From: Stenotrophomonas_A sp036566925
GTDB taxonomy: Bacteria > Pseudomonadota > Gammaproteobacteria > Xanthomonadales > Xanthomonadaceae
DNA length: 8,681 nt
Direction of reading: 5' to 3'
Assembly: GCA_036566925.1 (NCBI GenBank)
Contig: DATCVI010000195.1
Span: 1 to 8,681, forward strand
The stretch's first letter is position 1. The number at the start of each line of letters is the position of its first letter. This document shows positions 1 to 7,332 of the stretch, in pieces. The notes under the pieces are model-generated. The model was not told where the DNA came from and ran no database searches. It was given only the letters and a program-made list of their open reading frames with translations. A program made the translations under genes and the position numbers.

Positions 1-16
1 TATGGAATTGCATCAT
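1..16 (-). CDS. Start of the next operon gene (only 5 codons visible)
   Basis: After the esterase stop codon (TAA, 34-32) the minus strand shows a GGAG ribosome binding site at 29-26, a 9-nt spacer, then two consecutive ATG codons (16-14 and 13-11) followed by codons for Gln-Phe-His before the window ends. The spacing and the shared ACGGAGA context with the esterase gene's own ribosome binding site make a real gene start likely. Nothing about the product can be read from five codons. In described Xanthomonas xyloglucan loci the gene following CE20 is a GH35 beta-galactosidase, so that is the best guess, but it is inference from gene order only. It should be co-transcribed with the esterase gene, since only 15 bases separate them. 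Confidence 0.5.
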
Positions 17-25
17 GCGAAAGGT

Positions 26-29
26 CTCC
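26..29 (-). promoter_or_regulatory. Ribosome binding site of the gene starting at 16
   Basis: GGAG on the minus strand, 9 nt before the ATG at 16-14. It lies directly after the esterase stop codon, with no room for a terminator or promoter, which supports one continuing transcript. Confidence 0.5.
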
Positions 30-31
30 GT

Positions 32-1957
32 TTACCAGCTATCGGATCGGAAGGGCGAAGCAGGCAGCTGCTCGCGATTGACGAGGTTGGCGGCCTCCGG
101 GTTGCCGGCCCAGCCGTAGCGCACCGCCACCGGCTGCTTGACCGCGGCGCTGCGCACGACGATGCGATCGCCCTCGATGCGCGCCTGCGCCGGATGGAAC
201 TTGCGATCGGCACCGGCCAGCGTGAAGCCTCGCAGCTCACCCCCGCCGCGCACCGCCAATGCACTGCCCTGCAACTCGAACGCCACGGTGGCGCCCTCCG
301 CGCCGAACTGCGCGCCGGAGAACACCGGGCCGCTGTAGACCAACTTTTCGCCGTAGGCCACGTGCCGTGCCGCCAGCGCCAGGCGATGGCCGACATCGCG
401 CTTGTTGGTCGGGTGGATGTCGTCGCGGTTGCCGATATCGATGATCACCGCCTGGCCGGTCGCCGGCAGCGCCAAGGTTTTGGATTGCGATTCGCGCAGC
501 AGCGCCCACGGACTGACGTCGCCCTGGTCGGACTTGTCGTCGAAGTTGGCCAGCTGCACCCACAGGAACGGCAGCTTCGGCTGGCCGCGTTCGCCGCGCC
601 AGGCCTTGATCATCGCCGGGAACTGCTCGCGGTAGCGCAGCGCGGCGTTGTTGGCGAGCTTGGCGTTGGTCTCGCCCTGGTACCAGATCACGCCGCGCAC
701 CGGGAAGCGCTGCAGCGGATGGATCATGACGTTGTAGAGCAGGGTCGGCTGCAGGTTCTTGTCGTCGATGGCCGACACCGTGCCGTGCTCGGGCCGGAAC
801 ATCCAGGCGCCATCGAGCGGCCTGCGCGCACCGCCCTTGGGCTGCACGTACAGCGCCTCGGCCTCGCCGTGGATGCCGCCGCCACCACCGGTATCGACCA
901 CCTGCACCGCCACCACATTGCGGCCGGCATGCAGCGCGCTGGCCGGCACTGCATAGACGCGCAAGGTGTCGTAGCTGTTCTCGGTATGGCCCACGGCCTG
1001 GCCGTTGACGTAGGTGGTGTCGGTGTCGTCGATGCGGGCCACGCCCAGGGTGACGCCCTGCTTGGCCTCGGCCGCGCTCAGGGTGAAGCTGGTGCGATAC
1101 CAGGCCACCCCGTCCATGCCGGCATAACCGGCGCTTTCCCAGTTGGCCGGCACCGCGATGCGGTCCCAGTCGCTGTCGTCGTAGTCGGCTTGCCGCCAGC
1201 TATCGCTGCTCTGCCCTGCCGGCAGGCTGTAGCGCGCCAGGCGCGCGCGCGAGTCGGCGAGTGCGGCTTCGTCGCGGCGACGCATTTCATCGCCCTGGCG
1301 TGCGAGGCCGGCGGCATCGATGCCCTGGGTCGCGGCATCCATCCAAGCCTCGATCGCACTGCCGCCCCAGGTGCTGTCGATGATGCCGATCGGCACGCCG
1401 GTGCTGCTGCGCAGGTCCTGCGCGAAGTAGTAGCCCACGGCCGAGAACTGCGGCGCATTGCGCGGGTTGGCGACCTGCCAGCTGCCGCCGGCCAGTTCGT
1501 CCTCGGGCTTGGCCGACCACGACTTGGGCACCTTGAAGTGGCGGATCTTCGCATCGTGGGCCGCAGCGGCCGCCGCTTCGCCGCCGGCGGACTTGGCCAG
1601 CGGAAATTCCATGTTCGACTGGCCGCTGGCCAGCCATACGTCGCCAACGAGGATGTCGCCGACCTTGAGGGTGGCGCCATCGCCTTGCACTTGCAGCACG
1701 TATGGGCCACCGGCCGCATGCGCCGGCAGCGTCGTCGACCAGCGCCCATCGGCGCCGGTGGTGGCGGCGGCTTGCTTGCCATCCAGGCTGACCGCGATCT
1801 TCGCGCCCGGCGTTGCCCACCCCCACACCGGGATCGGCTGGTCGCGCTGCAGCACCGCGCCTTCGCCAAACAACAAGGGCAGGCGCGGTGCGGCCGCTGC
1901 CGGCAGGGCCGTGCAAGCGAGGGCAGCCATGAGCAAGCGCTGGAGCGGGAAGTTCAT
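32..1957 (-). CDS. xaeA: Secreted/periplasmic xyloglucan acetylesterase, SGNH-type, CE20 family
   Basis: 641-residue SGNH-fold carbohydrate esterase expected to remove O-acetyl groups from xyloglucan oligosaccharides so that exo-glycosidases can proceed. Residues 1-23 form a signal peptide (hydrophobic core followed by ALPAAAA). A small beta domain (about 25-100) precedes the catalytic fold. GQSNM at 112-116 carries the nucleophile Ser114; DSTWGGSAIEAW (194-205) supplies the block II glycines; WYQGETNA at 425-432 is block III with Asn431; DDIHP at 512-516 gives the DxxH pair Asp512/His515. Between blocks II and III, about 250-375 is a jelly-roll resembling GH2/galactose-binding domains (Trp254, DSDWDRIAVP, WYRTSF, then a Gly-rich stretch). 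A beta domain closes the protein. This split SGNH fold with an inserted jelly-roll fits CE20, whose founding member is XaeA of X. citri, found beside GH74 in the same order. Sialate O-acetylesterase-like is the generic alternative label. The ATG at 1957 overlaps the GH74 stop codon, and its GGAG site lies within the GH74 reading frame. Confidence 0.88.
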   Translation of the reverse strand: MNFPLQRLLMAALACTALPAAAAPRLPLLFGEGAVLQRDQPIPVWGWATPGAKIAVSLDGKQAAATTGADGRWSTTLPAHAAGGPYVLQVQGDGATLKVGDILVGDVWLASGQSNMEFPLAKSAGGEAAAAAAHDAKIRHFKVPKSWSAKPEDELAGGSWQVANPRNAPQFSAVGYYFAQDLRSSTGVPIGIIDSTWGGSAIEAWMDAATQGIDAAGLARQGDEMRRRDEAALADSRARLARYSLPAGQSSDSWRQADYDDSDWDRIAVPANWESAGYAGMDGVAWYRTSFTLSAAEAKQGVTLGVARIDDTDTTYVNGQAVGHTENSYDTLRVYAVPASALHAGRNVVAVQVVDTGGGGGIHGEAEALYVQPKGGARRPLDGAWMFRPEHGTVSAIDDKNLQPTLLYNVMIHPLQRFPVRGVIWYQGETNAKLANNAALRYREQFPAMIKAWRGERGQPKLPFLWVQLANFDDKSDQGDVSPWALLRESQSKTLALPATGQAVIIDIGNRDDIHPTNKRDVGHRLALAARHVAYGEKLVYSGPVFSGAQFGAEGATVAFELQGSALAVRGGGELRGFTLAGADRKFHPAQARIEGDRIVVRSAAVKQPVAVRYGWAGNPEAANLVNREQLPASPFRSDSW

Positions 1958-4197
1958 CGTGGATCTCCGTAGAAAATGCCGCGCCCACCGGTGGCGAAAT
2001 ACACCCGGCCAGGCAGGCGCGGGTCGCCGGTGATGGCGTAAGGGCGGCCGAAACGGTGGGCATCGTCGTCGATGCGCTGCCAGTGTGCGCCCTCGTCGAG
2101 CGAGCGGAAAACCCCGCTCACCCCGTCGATGCGACCGGCCAGGTACAAGGCCGGCGGCGCTCCGGCTGCCAAGGGCGCGCCGAGACCGAGCGCGCGCGCC
2201 TCGTCGAGCTTCGCCAGGCTGCGCAGTTGCCCGTCCTGCCAGCGCTGCACGCTGCCGCCGGCGGCGGCCAGATAGACCACCCCGGCACGCCAGGGATCGG
2301 GGCGGATTTGCGGACGGGTGCGTTCAACGCGCGCCGGCAGGCCCACATCCAGGCCGCTGTCGGCGAAGCTCAGGCCGCCATCGGTGCTGGTGTAGAAACG
2401 TCCGTTGGCGGCATCCACGCCGTACCAGCGCTGGGGATCGACGCGATCGGCTTCGATCAGGATCGTCGCCGGCACCCCTTGCACCTGTTGCCAGTGGCCA
2501 CCGAAGTCGTCGCTGGCCCAGGCGTGCTCGGCGTTCGCAGGCGTCCAGATGACGCGCCGGCCATCGGCGCCGATGGCCAGGTGACCGGCGCCCTCGCCGT
2601 CGGCCGGTTCGCTGGCGACCGCCTGCCAATGGGCGCCGCCATCGCGCGAGAACTGCGCGCGGATTTCGTTGTTGCGGCGGTTGCGCACGGTGCCGCTGCG
2701 GACCACGATCTGCGGCTGCTGGCCGGCGGCATCGATGCTCTCGCCGTTGGTCAGGCGCGGGCCCTGGAATTGCATCTGCGCCCGGTCGAGATCGTCGTGG
2801 CGGAAGCCATCGATGTCGCCCAGCGCACTGAGCAAATGCGCGCCCCCCATCGGGCTGAGCAAGTCGAGGGGAACGGTTTCTTCCAGGCCGGCATCCTGGA
2901 ACCACCATTGCAGTGGGGTGTGGTCATCGTCGGCGGCGCGCAGGTTGCGCGAGGCCCAGATGCCGTAGCCGGTGACGAACAGCGCGCGGTCGCTGTCGAA
3001 AGGATCGATGACCAGCGAGGCCATCCAGTGCGGCGAAGCTTGCGCGGTCCACGGCGCATTGCTGTGATCGAATTGGGAACGCTCGAACAATGGCCGCCAG
3101 GTACTGCCCCCATCGAGGCTGCGGAACAGGTCGTCGCGCGGCTGGCTGCGGCGGAAACTGCTGGCCAGCAGGATCTGCGGGTTGACCGGGTCCACCGCGA
3201 TCGCGCCCCATCCGAAGCCGGCGCCCTCGCGCGGCTGCGGCTCGGGGCTGATGTCCTGCCAGCGGCCAGTGCGCGGCTGGTACTTCCAGATCGCGCCGTT
3301 GGCCATCAGGTCCGGACCCGGCTGGTCGCCATAGGTCAGGTACCAGTTGGCATCGCCGCCGCGCACCATGTGGCTGGGGCGCAAGCCGGTCGGCTGGCCC
3401 GGCACCGCCCGCCAATGGGCGCCGCCGTCGTCGGAAACGAACAGGCTGGTGTCGGCCGTGGAGACGCCGGCATACAGGCGCGGGGTCGGCTTGCCCTTGC
3501 GGCCACTGTCCGGGTCGAACGCGATGAAGACGATGCCGACCTTCTGCTCGCGGCCGACATGGTTGCGCGCGCGCGAACCGGGGGCGGTCGCCGCGGCGGG
3601 GAAACTGACCACGCGCTGCCAGCTCGCACCGCGATCGCTGCTGCGCCACAGGCCCGAATCGCGCGAGCCCAGGAACAGGATGCGGCCATCATGCGGATCG
3701 ACCGCGATGCGCTCGCCATTGCCGCGTCCCAGCTCATTGCCGCCGAGCTTGAACGGCAGGTTGGTGCGCGCGAACGTGCGGCCGCGATCGTGCGAACGCA
3801 GGATCGCCGCGTTGCCGGCGCGTTCGTGCATATAGGTGCCGGCGGCCAGGTACAGCGCGTCCGGGTCTTGCGGGTCGACGGCCATGCCGTCGATGCCCAT
3901 GAGGTTCTCGTCTTCGGCGCCGATCCAGTCGGTCAGCGCGATCCAGCGCTGTTGCGCCGCATCCCAGCGATAAGCACCGCCGACATCGGTACGCGCGTAC
4001 AGCAAGCCGCGTTCGGACGGATGGAACAGCAGGCCGCTGACGAAGCCACCGCCACCGATGGCGACACTGCGCCACTGGTACGGCACCGCTTCGCTCGCCC
4101 AGGCCGGCGCGACACACAGCAACAAGGCGCATACCCAGGCCACGACACGGCATGCGTCGGTGGCAGTCTGGCAGGCACGGGGCATCCACTTGCCCAT
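1954..4197 (-). CDS. Secreted GH74 endo-xyloglucanase
   Basis: 747-residue GH74 glycoside hydrolase that would cleave the beta-1,4-glucan backbone of xyloglucan, probably extracellularly. Residues 1-34 form a signal peptide (hydrophobic VVAWVCALLLCVA, then PAWA|SE). The start of the mature protein is typical of the family: IGGGGFVSGLLFHP (47-60) then ARTDVGGAYRWD (68-79), where Asp71 matches the expected general base. LGGNELGRGNGERIAVDP (151-168) is a family signature, and SALGDIDGFRHDDL (457-470) carries Asp461, the probable general acid. Eight Asp-box-like motifs (S-x-D-x-G-x-[T/S/H]-[W/F]) occur near residues 135, 186, 255, 360, 517, 562, 604 and 699, as expected for two seven-bladed beta-propellers enclosing the active cleft. 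The protein ends right after the second propeller, with no carbohydrate-binding module or dockerin. Whether it is endo-dissociative or processive cannot be read here. The ATG at 4197 is preferred over Met5 because AGGGGAG lies 10 nt upstream. The stop overlaps the esterase start. Confidence 0.92.
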   Translation of the reverse strand: MGKWMPRACQTATDACRVVAWVCALLLCVAPAWASEAVPYQWRSVAIGGGGFVSGLLFHPSERGLLYARTDVGGAYRWDAAQQRWIALTDWIGAEDENLMGIDGMAVDPQDPDALYLAAGTYMHERAGNAAILRSHDRGRTFARTNLPFKLGGNELGRGNGERIAVDPHDGRILFLGSRDSGLWRSSDRGASWQRVVSFPAAATAPGSRARNHVGREQKVGIVFIAFDPDSGRKGKPTPRLYAGVSTADTSLFVSDDGGAHWRAVPGQPTGLRPSHMVRGGDANWYLTYGDQPGPDLMANGAIWKYQPRTGRWQDISPEPQPREGAGFGWGAIAVDPVNPQILLASSFRRSQPRDDLFRSLDGGSTWRPLFERSQFDHSNAPWTAQASPHWMASLVIDPFDSDRALFVTGYGIWASRNLRAADDDHTPLQWWFQDAGLEETVPLDLLSPMGGAHLLSALGDIDGFRHDDLDRAQMQFQGPRLTNGESIDAAGQQPQIVVRSGTVRNRRNNEIRAQFSRDGGAHWQAVASEPADGEGAGHLAIGADGRRVIWTPANAEHAWASDDFGGHWQQVQGVPATILIEADRVDPQRWYGVDAANGRFYTSTDGGLSFADSGLDVGLPARVERTRPQIRPDPWRAGVVYLAAAGGSVQRWQDGQLRSLAKLDEARALGLGAPLAAGAPPALYLAGRIDGVSGVFRSLDEGAHWQRIDDDAHRFGRPYAITGDPRLPGRVYFATGGRGIFYGDPR
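1965..1968 (-). promoter_or_regulatory. Ribosome binding site of the esterase gene, inside the GH74 reading frame
   Basis: GGAG with a 7-nt spacer to the ATG at 1957. It sits in the last codons of the GH74 gene (encoding Tyr-Gly-Asp), and the GH74 stop and esterase start share ATGA. Ribosomes ending GH74 would be positioned to start the esterase, so its translation is probably coupled. Confidence 0.75.
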
Positions 4198-4207
4198 GAT
4201 GGTCAGG

Positions 4208-4214
4208 CTCCCCT
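4208..4214 (-). promoter_or_regulatory. Ribosome binding site of the GH74 gene
   Basis: AGGGGAG on the minus strand ends 10 nt before the ATG at 4197. This decides the start against the internal ATG four codons later, which would be 22 nt away, and keeps the basic n-region of the signal peptide. Confidence 0.65.
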
Positions 4215-4250
4215 AGCAGGGCCGATGGTGAGGCCACCGGAGGTAAAACA

Positions 4251-4282
4251 CCGATCCGGCGGCGCGCGGGCCGCCGGATCGG
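4251..4282 (-). terminator. Perfect 13-bp stem-loop between the second receptor and GH74
   Basis: Left arm 4251-4263 (CCGATCCGGCGGC) and right arm 4270-4282 are exact reverse complements around a 6-base loop (4264-4269). In the minus-strand transcript the stem begins about 22 nt after the receptor stop codon and is followed by TGTTTTA, a short U-rich run. On the plus strand no T run follows, so any terminator activity should act on the minus-strand transcript. Because it lies upstream of the GH74 ribosome binding site within a same-strand cluster, it may be a partial terminator or a 3'-end stabiliser that lets the receptor message accumulate over the enzyme messages. The U-run is short, so full termination is uncertain. 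Confidence 0.65.
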
Positions 4283-4304
4283 AGACGCACTTCCTACGGC
4301 GCGT

Positions 4305-7013
4305 TCAGTAGCTGGCCCGGAGGGTCAGCCCGTAGCGACGGTCGTTGATCACGAAGTCGCGGTAGCGGGTTTCAAAGCCGGTGTAGCTTTCCAGCTGGGT
4401 GTTGAGCAGGTTCGTACCGTCCAGCGACACCGACCAGTTGTCGTTGATGTTGAAGCGGATCGAAGCGTCCAGCTGGCCGAAGCCCTTGTTGTACACCGGC
4501 AGTGCACCGGTGCCGTTGCCGGCAGTGGTGACCAGCCAGTCGCTGCGCCAGTTGTAGGCGACGCGGCTCTGGAAGCGGCCCTTCTCGTAGCTGACGATGG
4601 CGTTGTAGCTGTTCTTGGACAGGCCTTCCAGCGGCACGACCAGTGCATTGCCTTCGTTGTCGGTGGCGCTCGGGCTCGGCGCTTCCGAATCGACGTAGGT
4701 GTAGTTGGTCTGCAGGCCGAAGCCGTTCAACCAGCCCGGCAGGAAGTCGAAGAACTGGGTGTAGCCGACTTCGATGCCCTTGATCGTGCCCTGGTCGCCG
4801 TTGACCGGACGGGTCACGTGGACCAGGCGGTTGTCGTAGACCTCGTCGAACACGGCATTGGCGATGAAGCCCTTGACCTTCTTGTAGAACACCGTGCCGT
4901 AGGCCATCGAGCCCTTGCCGAAGTACCACTCCAGCGCGGTATCGAACTGGTCGGCGGTCATCGGCTTCAGGTTCGGGTTGCCGGCCGCGGCGTAGATGTC
5001 GCCGCCGGTGGCGTTGTCACTGAAGGACAGGTTCGGGTTGAGCTTGTCGAAGCCCGGGCGGGTGATGCCGCGCGAAGCGGCGAAGCGCCACTGCAGGTTG
5101 TCGCGCAGGAACCAGCGCAGGTTCAAGCTCGGCAGCACGTCGGTGTAGGTCTGCTGCACGCTGATCGGGATCAGGCCGCCACCTTCGGCATCGGTACCGC
5201 TGCGCACGCCGTCCGAGGTGACCTCGGTGCGCACCACGCGCACGCCGATGTTGCCGTCGAACGGCACCGCGCCGGAGTCCACGCCAAAGCGCAGCAGGCC
5301 GTAACCGGTGTAGGTCTTCTCGGTCTGGGTGTTGATGTTGGTCGGGCCGAACACGATCGGCGAGCCACCCAGCGTGGCCAGGGTTTCCGGGTAGTTCTCA
5401 ACCGCCGAGTCGGCCGCGGTCAGGGTCGGGCCGAAGGTGTAGGCGCCGCCGCGGAAGAAGTCGGTGATCGGGTTCTGCACCAGGCCGATCGACGGATAGT
5501 CCGAGAACGGCGCGCCGGCGCAGTTGTTGAGGCACATGAAGCGCCACACGTTGCCCTTGTTGGTCGCATCGCGGTCGGTGTAGCGCACGCCGGCCTTGAA
5601 GCTGCGGGCGAAACCGTCGTCGAAGGCCAGGTCCATGTCCGAACGCCAGGCGAACTCGGTGCCCTTGTTGTCGTCCTTGTTGTCCAGGTGCCACTTCCAG
5701 CCGACGTAGTTGGCCGGGTTGTTCAGATAGTTGCCGTTGCCGGCCGCATCGGTCACCGACAGGGTCGGCAGGTCGCCGCTCAGGTCCATGGTGTAGTACG
5801 GCACATTGTTCATGCCGGTGGCCAGGATGTAGCGCGTGCCCTTGGTGGTCGCGTCCACGTACTGGAAGTCGGTGCTGAGGTTCAAGCGGTCGTTGACGCG
5901 CCAGGTGGCACCGGCCGAGTAATCGGTGGTGATCGAGTGGCGGGTGGTCAGGCTGGTGTTGGAATCGGCCGGCGTATCGCGGAAGGTACCGCTAACAAAT
6001 TCGCCGTTGTCGTTGGTCACGATGTTGGCCGCGCCAATCATCGGGTTGCCGTTGCCGTAGACGAAGAACGAGTAGTCGTGCCACTGGAAGTCGTAGTCCG
6101 AGCGCATCACCTGCGCATAGACTTCGACGTCGTCGTTCGGGCGCCACTGCAGCGCGGCCGAGCCGGTCTTGCGCTTGCGGTCGCCTTCGGTGGTGTTGAT
6201 GCCGGCGCCGCGCGGAACGTAGACCTCCTGGCCCAGGTGGCCCGGCATGTCGGTCTGCACCCACCACGGCTCGATCGAGATGGTGTCCTGGCGGAACGAG
6301 CCATCCTGCTGCGACAGGTTCACCAGCAGGCCGATCTCGCCGATGCCGGTCTGCCAGCGGTTGGAGAACAGGCCGGAGAACGCGGTCTCGCCCTTGTCGG
6401 CGAGGTCGTAGTAGTTGTACTGGGCGCTGCCGGCGATCTTCATGCCGTCGTAATCGAACGGCACGCGCGTGCGCAGGTCGACGGTGCCGCCGAGGCCGCC
6501 TTCGATCATGTCGGCCGACGGGTTCTTGTACACGTTGATGCCGGCCAGCAGTTCGGCCGAGACGTCTTCGAAGCTGAGGCCGCGGCCGTCGTTGGCGGTG
6601 AAGATGTCGCGGCCGTTGAGCTCGGTGCGGACCTGGGTCAGGCCGCGAATGGCAATCGTGCTGCCTTCGCCGTAAGCGCGCGCAATCTGGATGCCCGAGA
6701 TGCGCTGCAGGGCCTCGGCGACGTTGTTATCGGGCAGCTTGCCGATGTCTTCGGCCACGATCGAGTCGACGATCTGCTCGGCGTTCTGCTTGACCAGCTG
6801 GGCCTTGGTGACCGAGCTGCGGGTGCCGGTGACCTGGACGGTGTCGAGCTGGGTGGTGGCGGGGTCGACCGGCTTGTCTTCCTGGGTCGCGTCCTGGGCG
6901 TAGGCCTGCGTGCTCAGCAGCGCGGCGACGCTCACGGCCATGATCGAACGACGGAAGTTACGGGTCGAACCCACGGCCGAAGCTGCCGGAACGTGGCGAT
7001 GTTGCACTGACAT
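4305..7013 (-). CDS. TonB-dependent outer-membrane receptor, probable xyloglucan-oligosaccharide transporter (second of the tandem pair)
   Basis: 902-residue TonB-dependent receptor of the large Xanthomonas/Caulobacter type (TIGR01782-like), expected to import xyloglucan oligosaccharides across the outer membrane using TonB/ExbBD energy. Residues 1-39 form a long signal peptide (basic NFRRS, hydrophobic IMAVSVAALLS, TQAYA|QD). A TonB box DTVQVTG lies at 57-63. The plug spans about 65-185, with SIVAEDIGKLPDNNVAEALQ (84-103), IAIRGLTQVRTELNGRDI (120-137) and EGGLGGTVDLRTRVPF (171-186) at the start of the barrel. Barrel signatures include YTDVLPSLNLRW and GNPNLKPMTADQFDTALEWY. The last residue is Tyr (RRYGLTLRASY), a usual barrel-assembly end. 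Only about 17 residues separate the signal peptide from the TonB box, so there is no FecA-type signalling domain. Cys494 and Cys498 form a CxxxC pair, probably in an external loop. I chose the ATG at 7013 because GGGAGGGAG precedes it; the same frame also opens with TTG at 7043, which lacks such a site. Substrate is inferred from neighbours. Confidence 0.93.
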   Translation of the reverse strand: MSVQHRHVPAASAVGSTRNFRRSIMAVSVAALLSTQAYAQDATQEDKPVDPATTQLDTVQVTGTRSSVTKAQLVKQNAEQIVDSIVAEDIGKLPDNNVAEALQRISGIQIARAYGEGSTIAIRGLTQVRTELNGRDIFTANDGRGLSFEDVSAELLAGINVYKNPSADMIEGGLGGTVDLRTRVPFDYDGMKIAGSAQYNYYDLADKGETAFSGLFSNRWQTGIGEIGLLVNLSQQDGSFRQDTISIEPWWVQTDMPGHLGQEVYVPRGAGINTTEGDRKRKTGSAALQWRPNDDVEVYAQVMRSDYDFQWHDYSFFVYGNGNPMIGAANIVTNDNGEFVSGTFRDTPADSNTSLTTRHSITTDYSAGATWRVNDRLNLSTDFQYVDATTKGTRYILATGMNNVPYYTMDLSGDLPTLSVTDAAGNGNYLNNPANYVGWKWHLDNKDDNKGTEFAWRSDMDLAFDDGFARSFKAGVRYTDRDATNKGNVWRFMCLNNCAGAPFSDYPSIGLVQNPITDFFRGGAYTFGPTLTAADSAVENYPETLATLGGSPIVFGPTNINTQTEKTYTGYGLLRFGVDSGAVPFDGNIGVRVVRTEVTSDGVRSGTDAEGGGLIPISVQQTYTDVLPSLNLRWFLRDNLQWRFAASRGITRPGFDKLNPNLSFSDNATGGDIYAAAGNPNLKPMTADQFDTALEWYFGKGSMAYGTVFYKKVKGFIANAVFDEVYDNRLVHVTRPVNGDQGTIKGIEVGYTQFFDFLPGWLNGFGLQTNYTYVDSEAPSPSATDNEGNALVVPLEGLSKNSYNAIVSYEKGRFQSRVAYNWRSDWLVTTAGNGTGALPVYNKGFGQLDASIRFNINDNWSVSLDGTNLLNTQLESYTGFETRYRDFVINDRRYGLTLRASY

Positions 7014-7017
7014 GGTG

Positions 7018-7026
7018 CTCCCTCCC
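7018..7026 (-). promoter_or_regulatory. Ribosome binding site of the second receptor gene
   Basis: GGGAGGGAG on the minus strand; its GGAGG core (7021-7025) lies 7 nt from the ATG at 7013. This strong site fixes the start there rather than at the TTG 30 bases upstream. Confidence 0.8.
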
Positions 7027-7047
7027 AGGACGCATGTACTCAAATTT

Positions 7048-7063
7048 TTTGACAGTGGTCACG
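7048..7063 (-). promoter_or_regulatory. Possible Clp (CRP-like) binding site
   Basis: The minus strand reads CGTGA, six bases, then TCAAA, matching 8 of the 10 defined bases of the CRP/Clp consensus TGTGA-N6-TCACA. Clp of Xanthomonas uses a CRP-like site, which is family knowledge. The site is 35-50 bases before the receptor start, next to an A-rich run. A match of this quality can occur by chance, and the position would be downstream of the start if transcription begins near 7220. Confidence 0.25.
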
Positions 7064-7215
7064 CGGGATGCGCGCCCTGCCTCGGTTTTATGTGCTGCCG
7101 GGGAACCCTGCCCCGCCGTGGTCGGCGGTGGCGGGCCGTGGAGGTCGAAGAGAGCCCCTTCACGTTCAGCTGCCGGCGCAGGATAGGCGCGGCTCGTCAT
7201 GCCCTACCAATGAAA

Positions 7216-7233
7216 ATTTGGCGGCCAAATATA
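7216..7233 (-). promoter_or_regulatory. Candidate promoter -10 element with overlapping 15-bp operator-like palindrome
   Basis: 7216-7230 is a perfect inverted repeat: arms of 7 bases (ATTTGGC and GCCAAAT) around one central base. On the minus strand the hexamer TATATT (7233-7228) overlaps its upstream edge by three bases, so a start about 7 nt further would fall inside the palindrome. This geometry fits a repressor operator covering the start site. No good -35 hexamer is seen 16-18 bases upstream (the position reads CACGGA), so an activator-dependent promoter is also possible. The regulator is not in this window, and I recognise no named consensus. Confidence 0.4.
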
Positions 7234-7332
7234 AAGTTTTCGTATACAACTCCGTGACGGTTGTCGCGGCCTTGGCCGAAAGCTTGTCCTGAGCGGGCTC
7301 CGGGGTGGCGTGCCGCTGGCGTGTACAAGGAT

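Noticed and set aside
2..1972. 656-residue plus-strand open frame opposite the esterase gene
   Set aside because: It mirrors a GC-rich coding gene whose codon structure leaves the antisense frame free of stops. Its translation is rich in Arg, Ala, Gly and His with no family motif, while the minus strand has a signal peptide and catalytic motifs.
2056..4311. 751-residue plus-strand open frame opposite GH74
   Set aside because: Same antisense shadow effect; no recognisable domain, and it extends through the intergenic hairpin. The minus strand encodes a complete GH74 enzyme.
4818..7010. 730-residue plus-strand open frame opposite the second receptor
   Set aside because: Low-complexity Val/Ala/Gly/Arg translation typical of the reverse complement of a receptor gene; no signal peptide or motif.
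7014..7043. TTG start at 7043 for the second receptor, adding ten residues
   Set aside because: The added stretch encodes the ribosome binding site of the better ATG at 7013, and the longer protein would have a less typical signal peptide.
6958..7200. 80-residue minus-strand frame in the intergenic region, considered as a leader peptide
   Set aside because: It overlaps the second receptor's start out of frame, has no good ribosome binding site spacing and no recognisable features. A coupled leader cannot be excluded, but nothing supports it.
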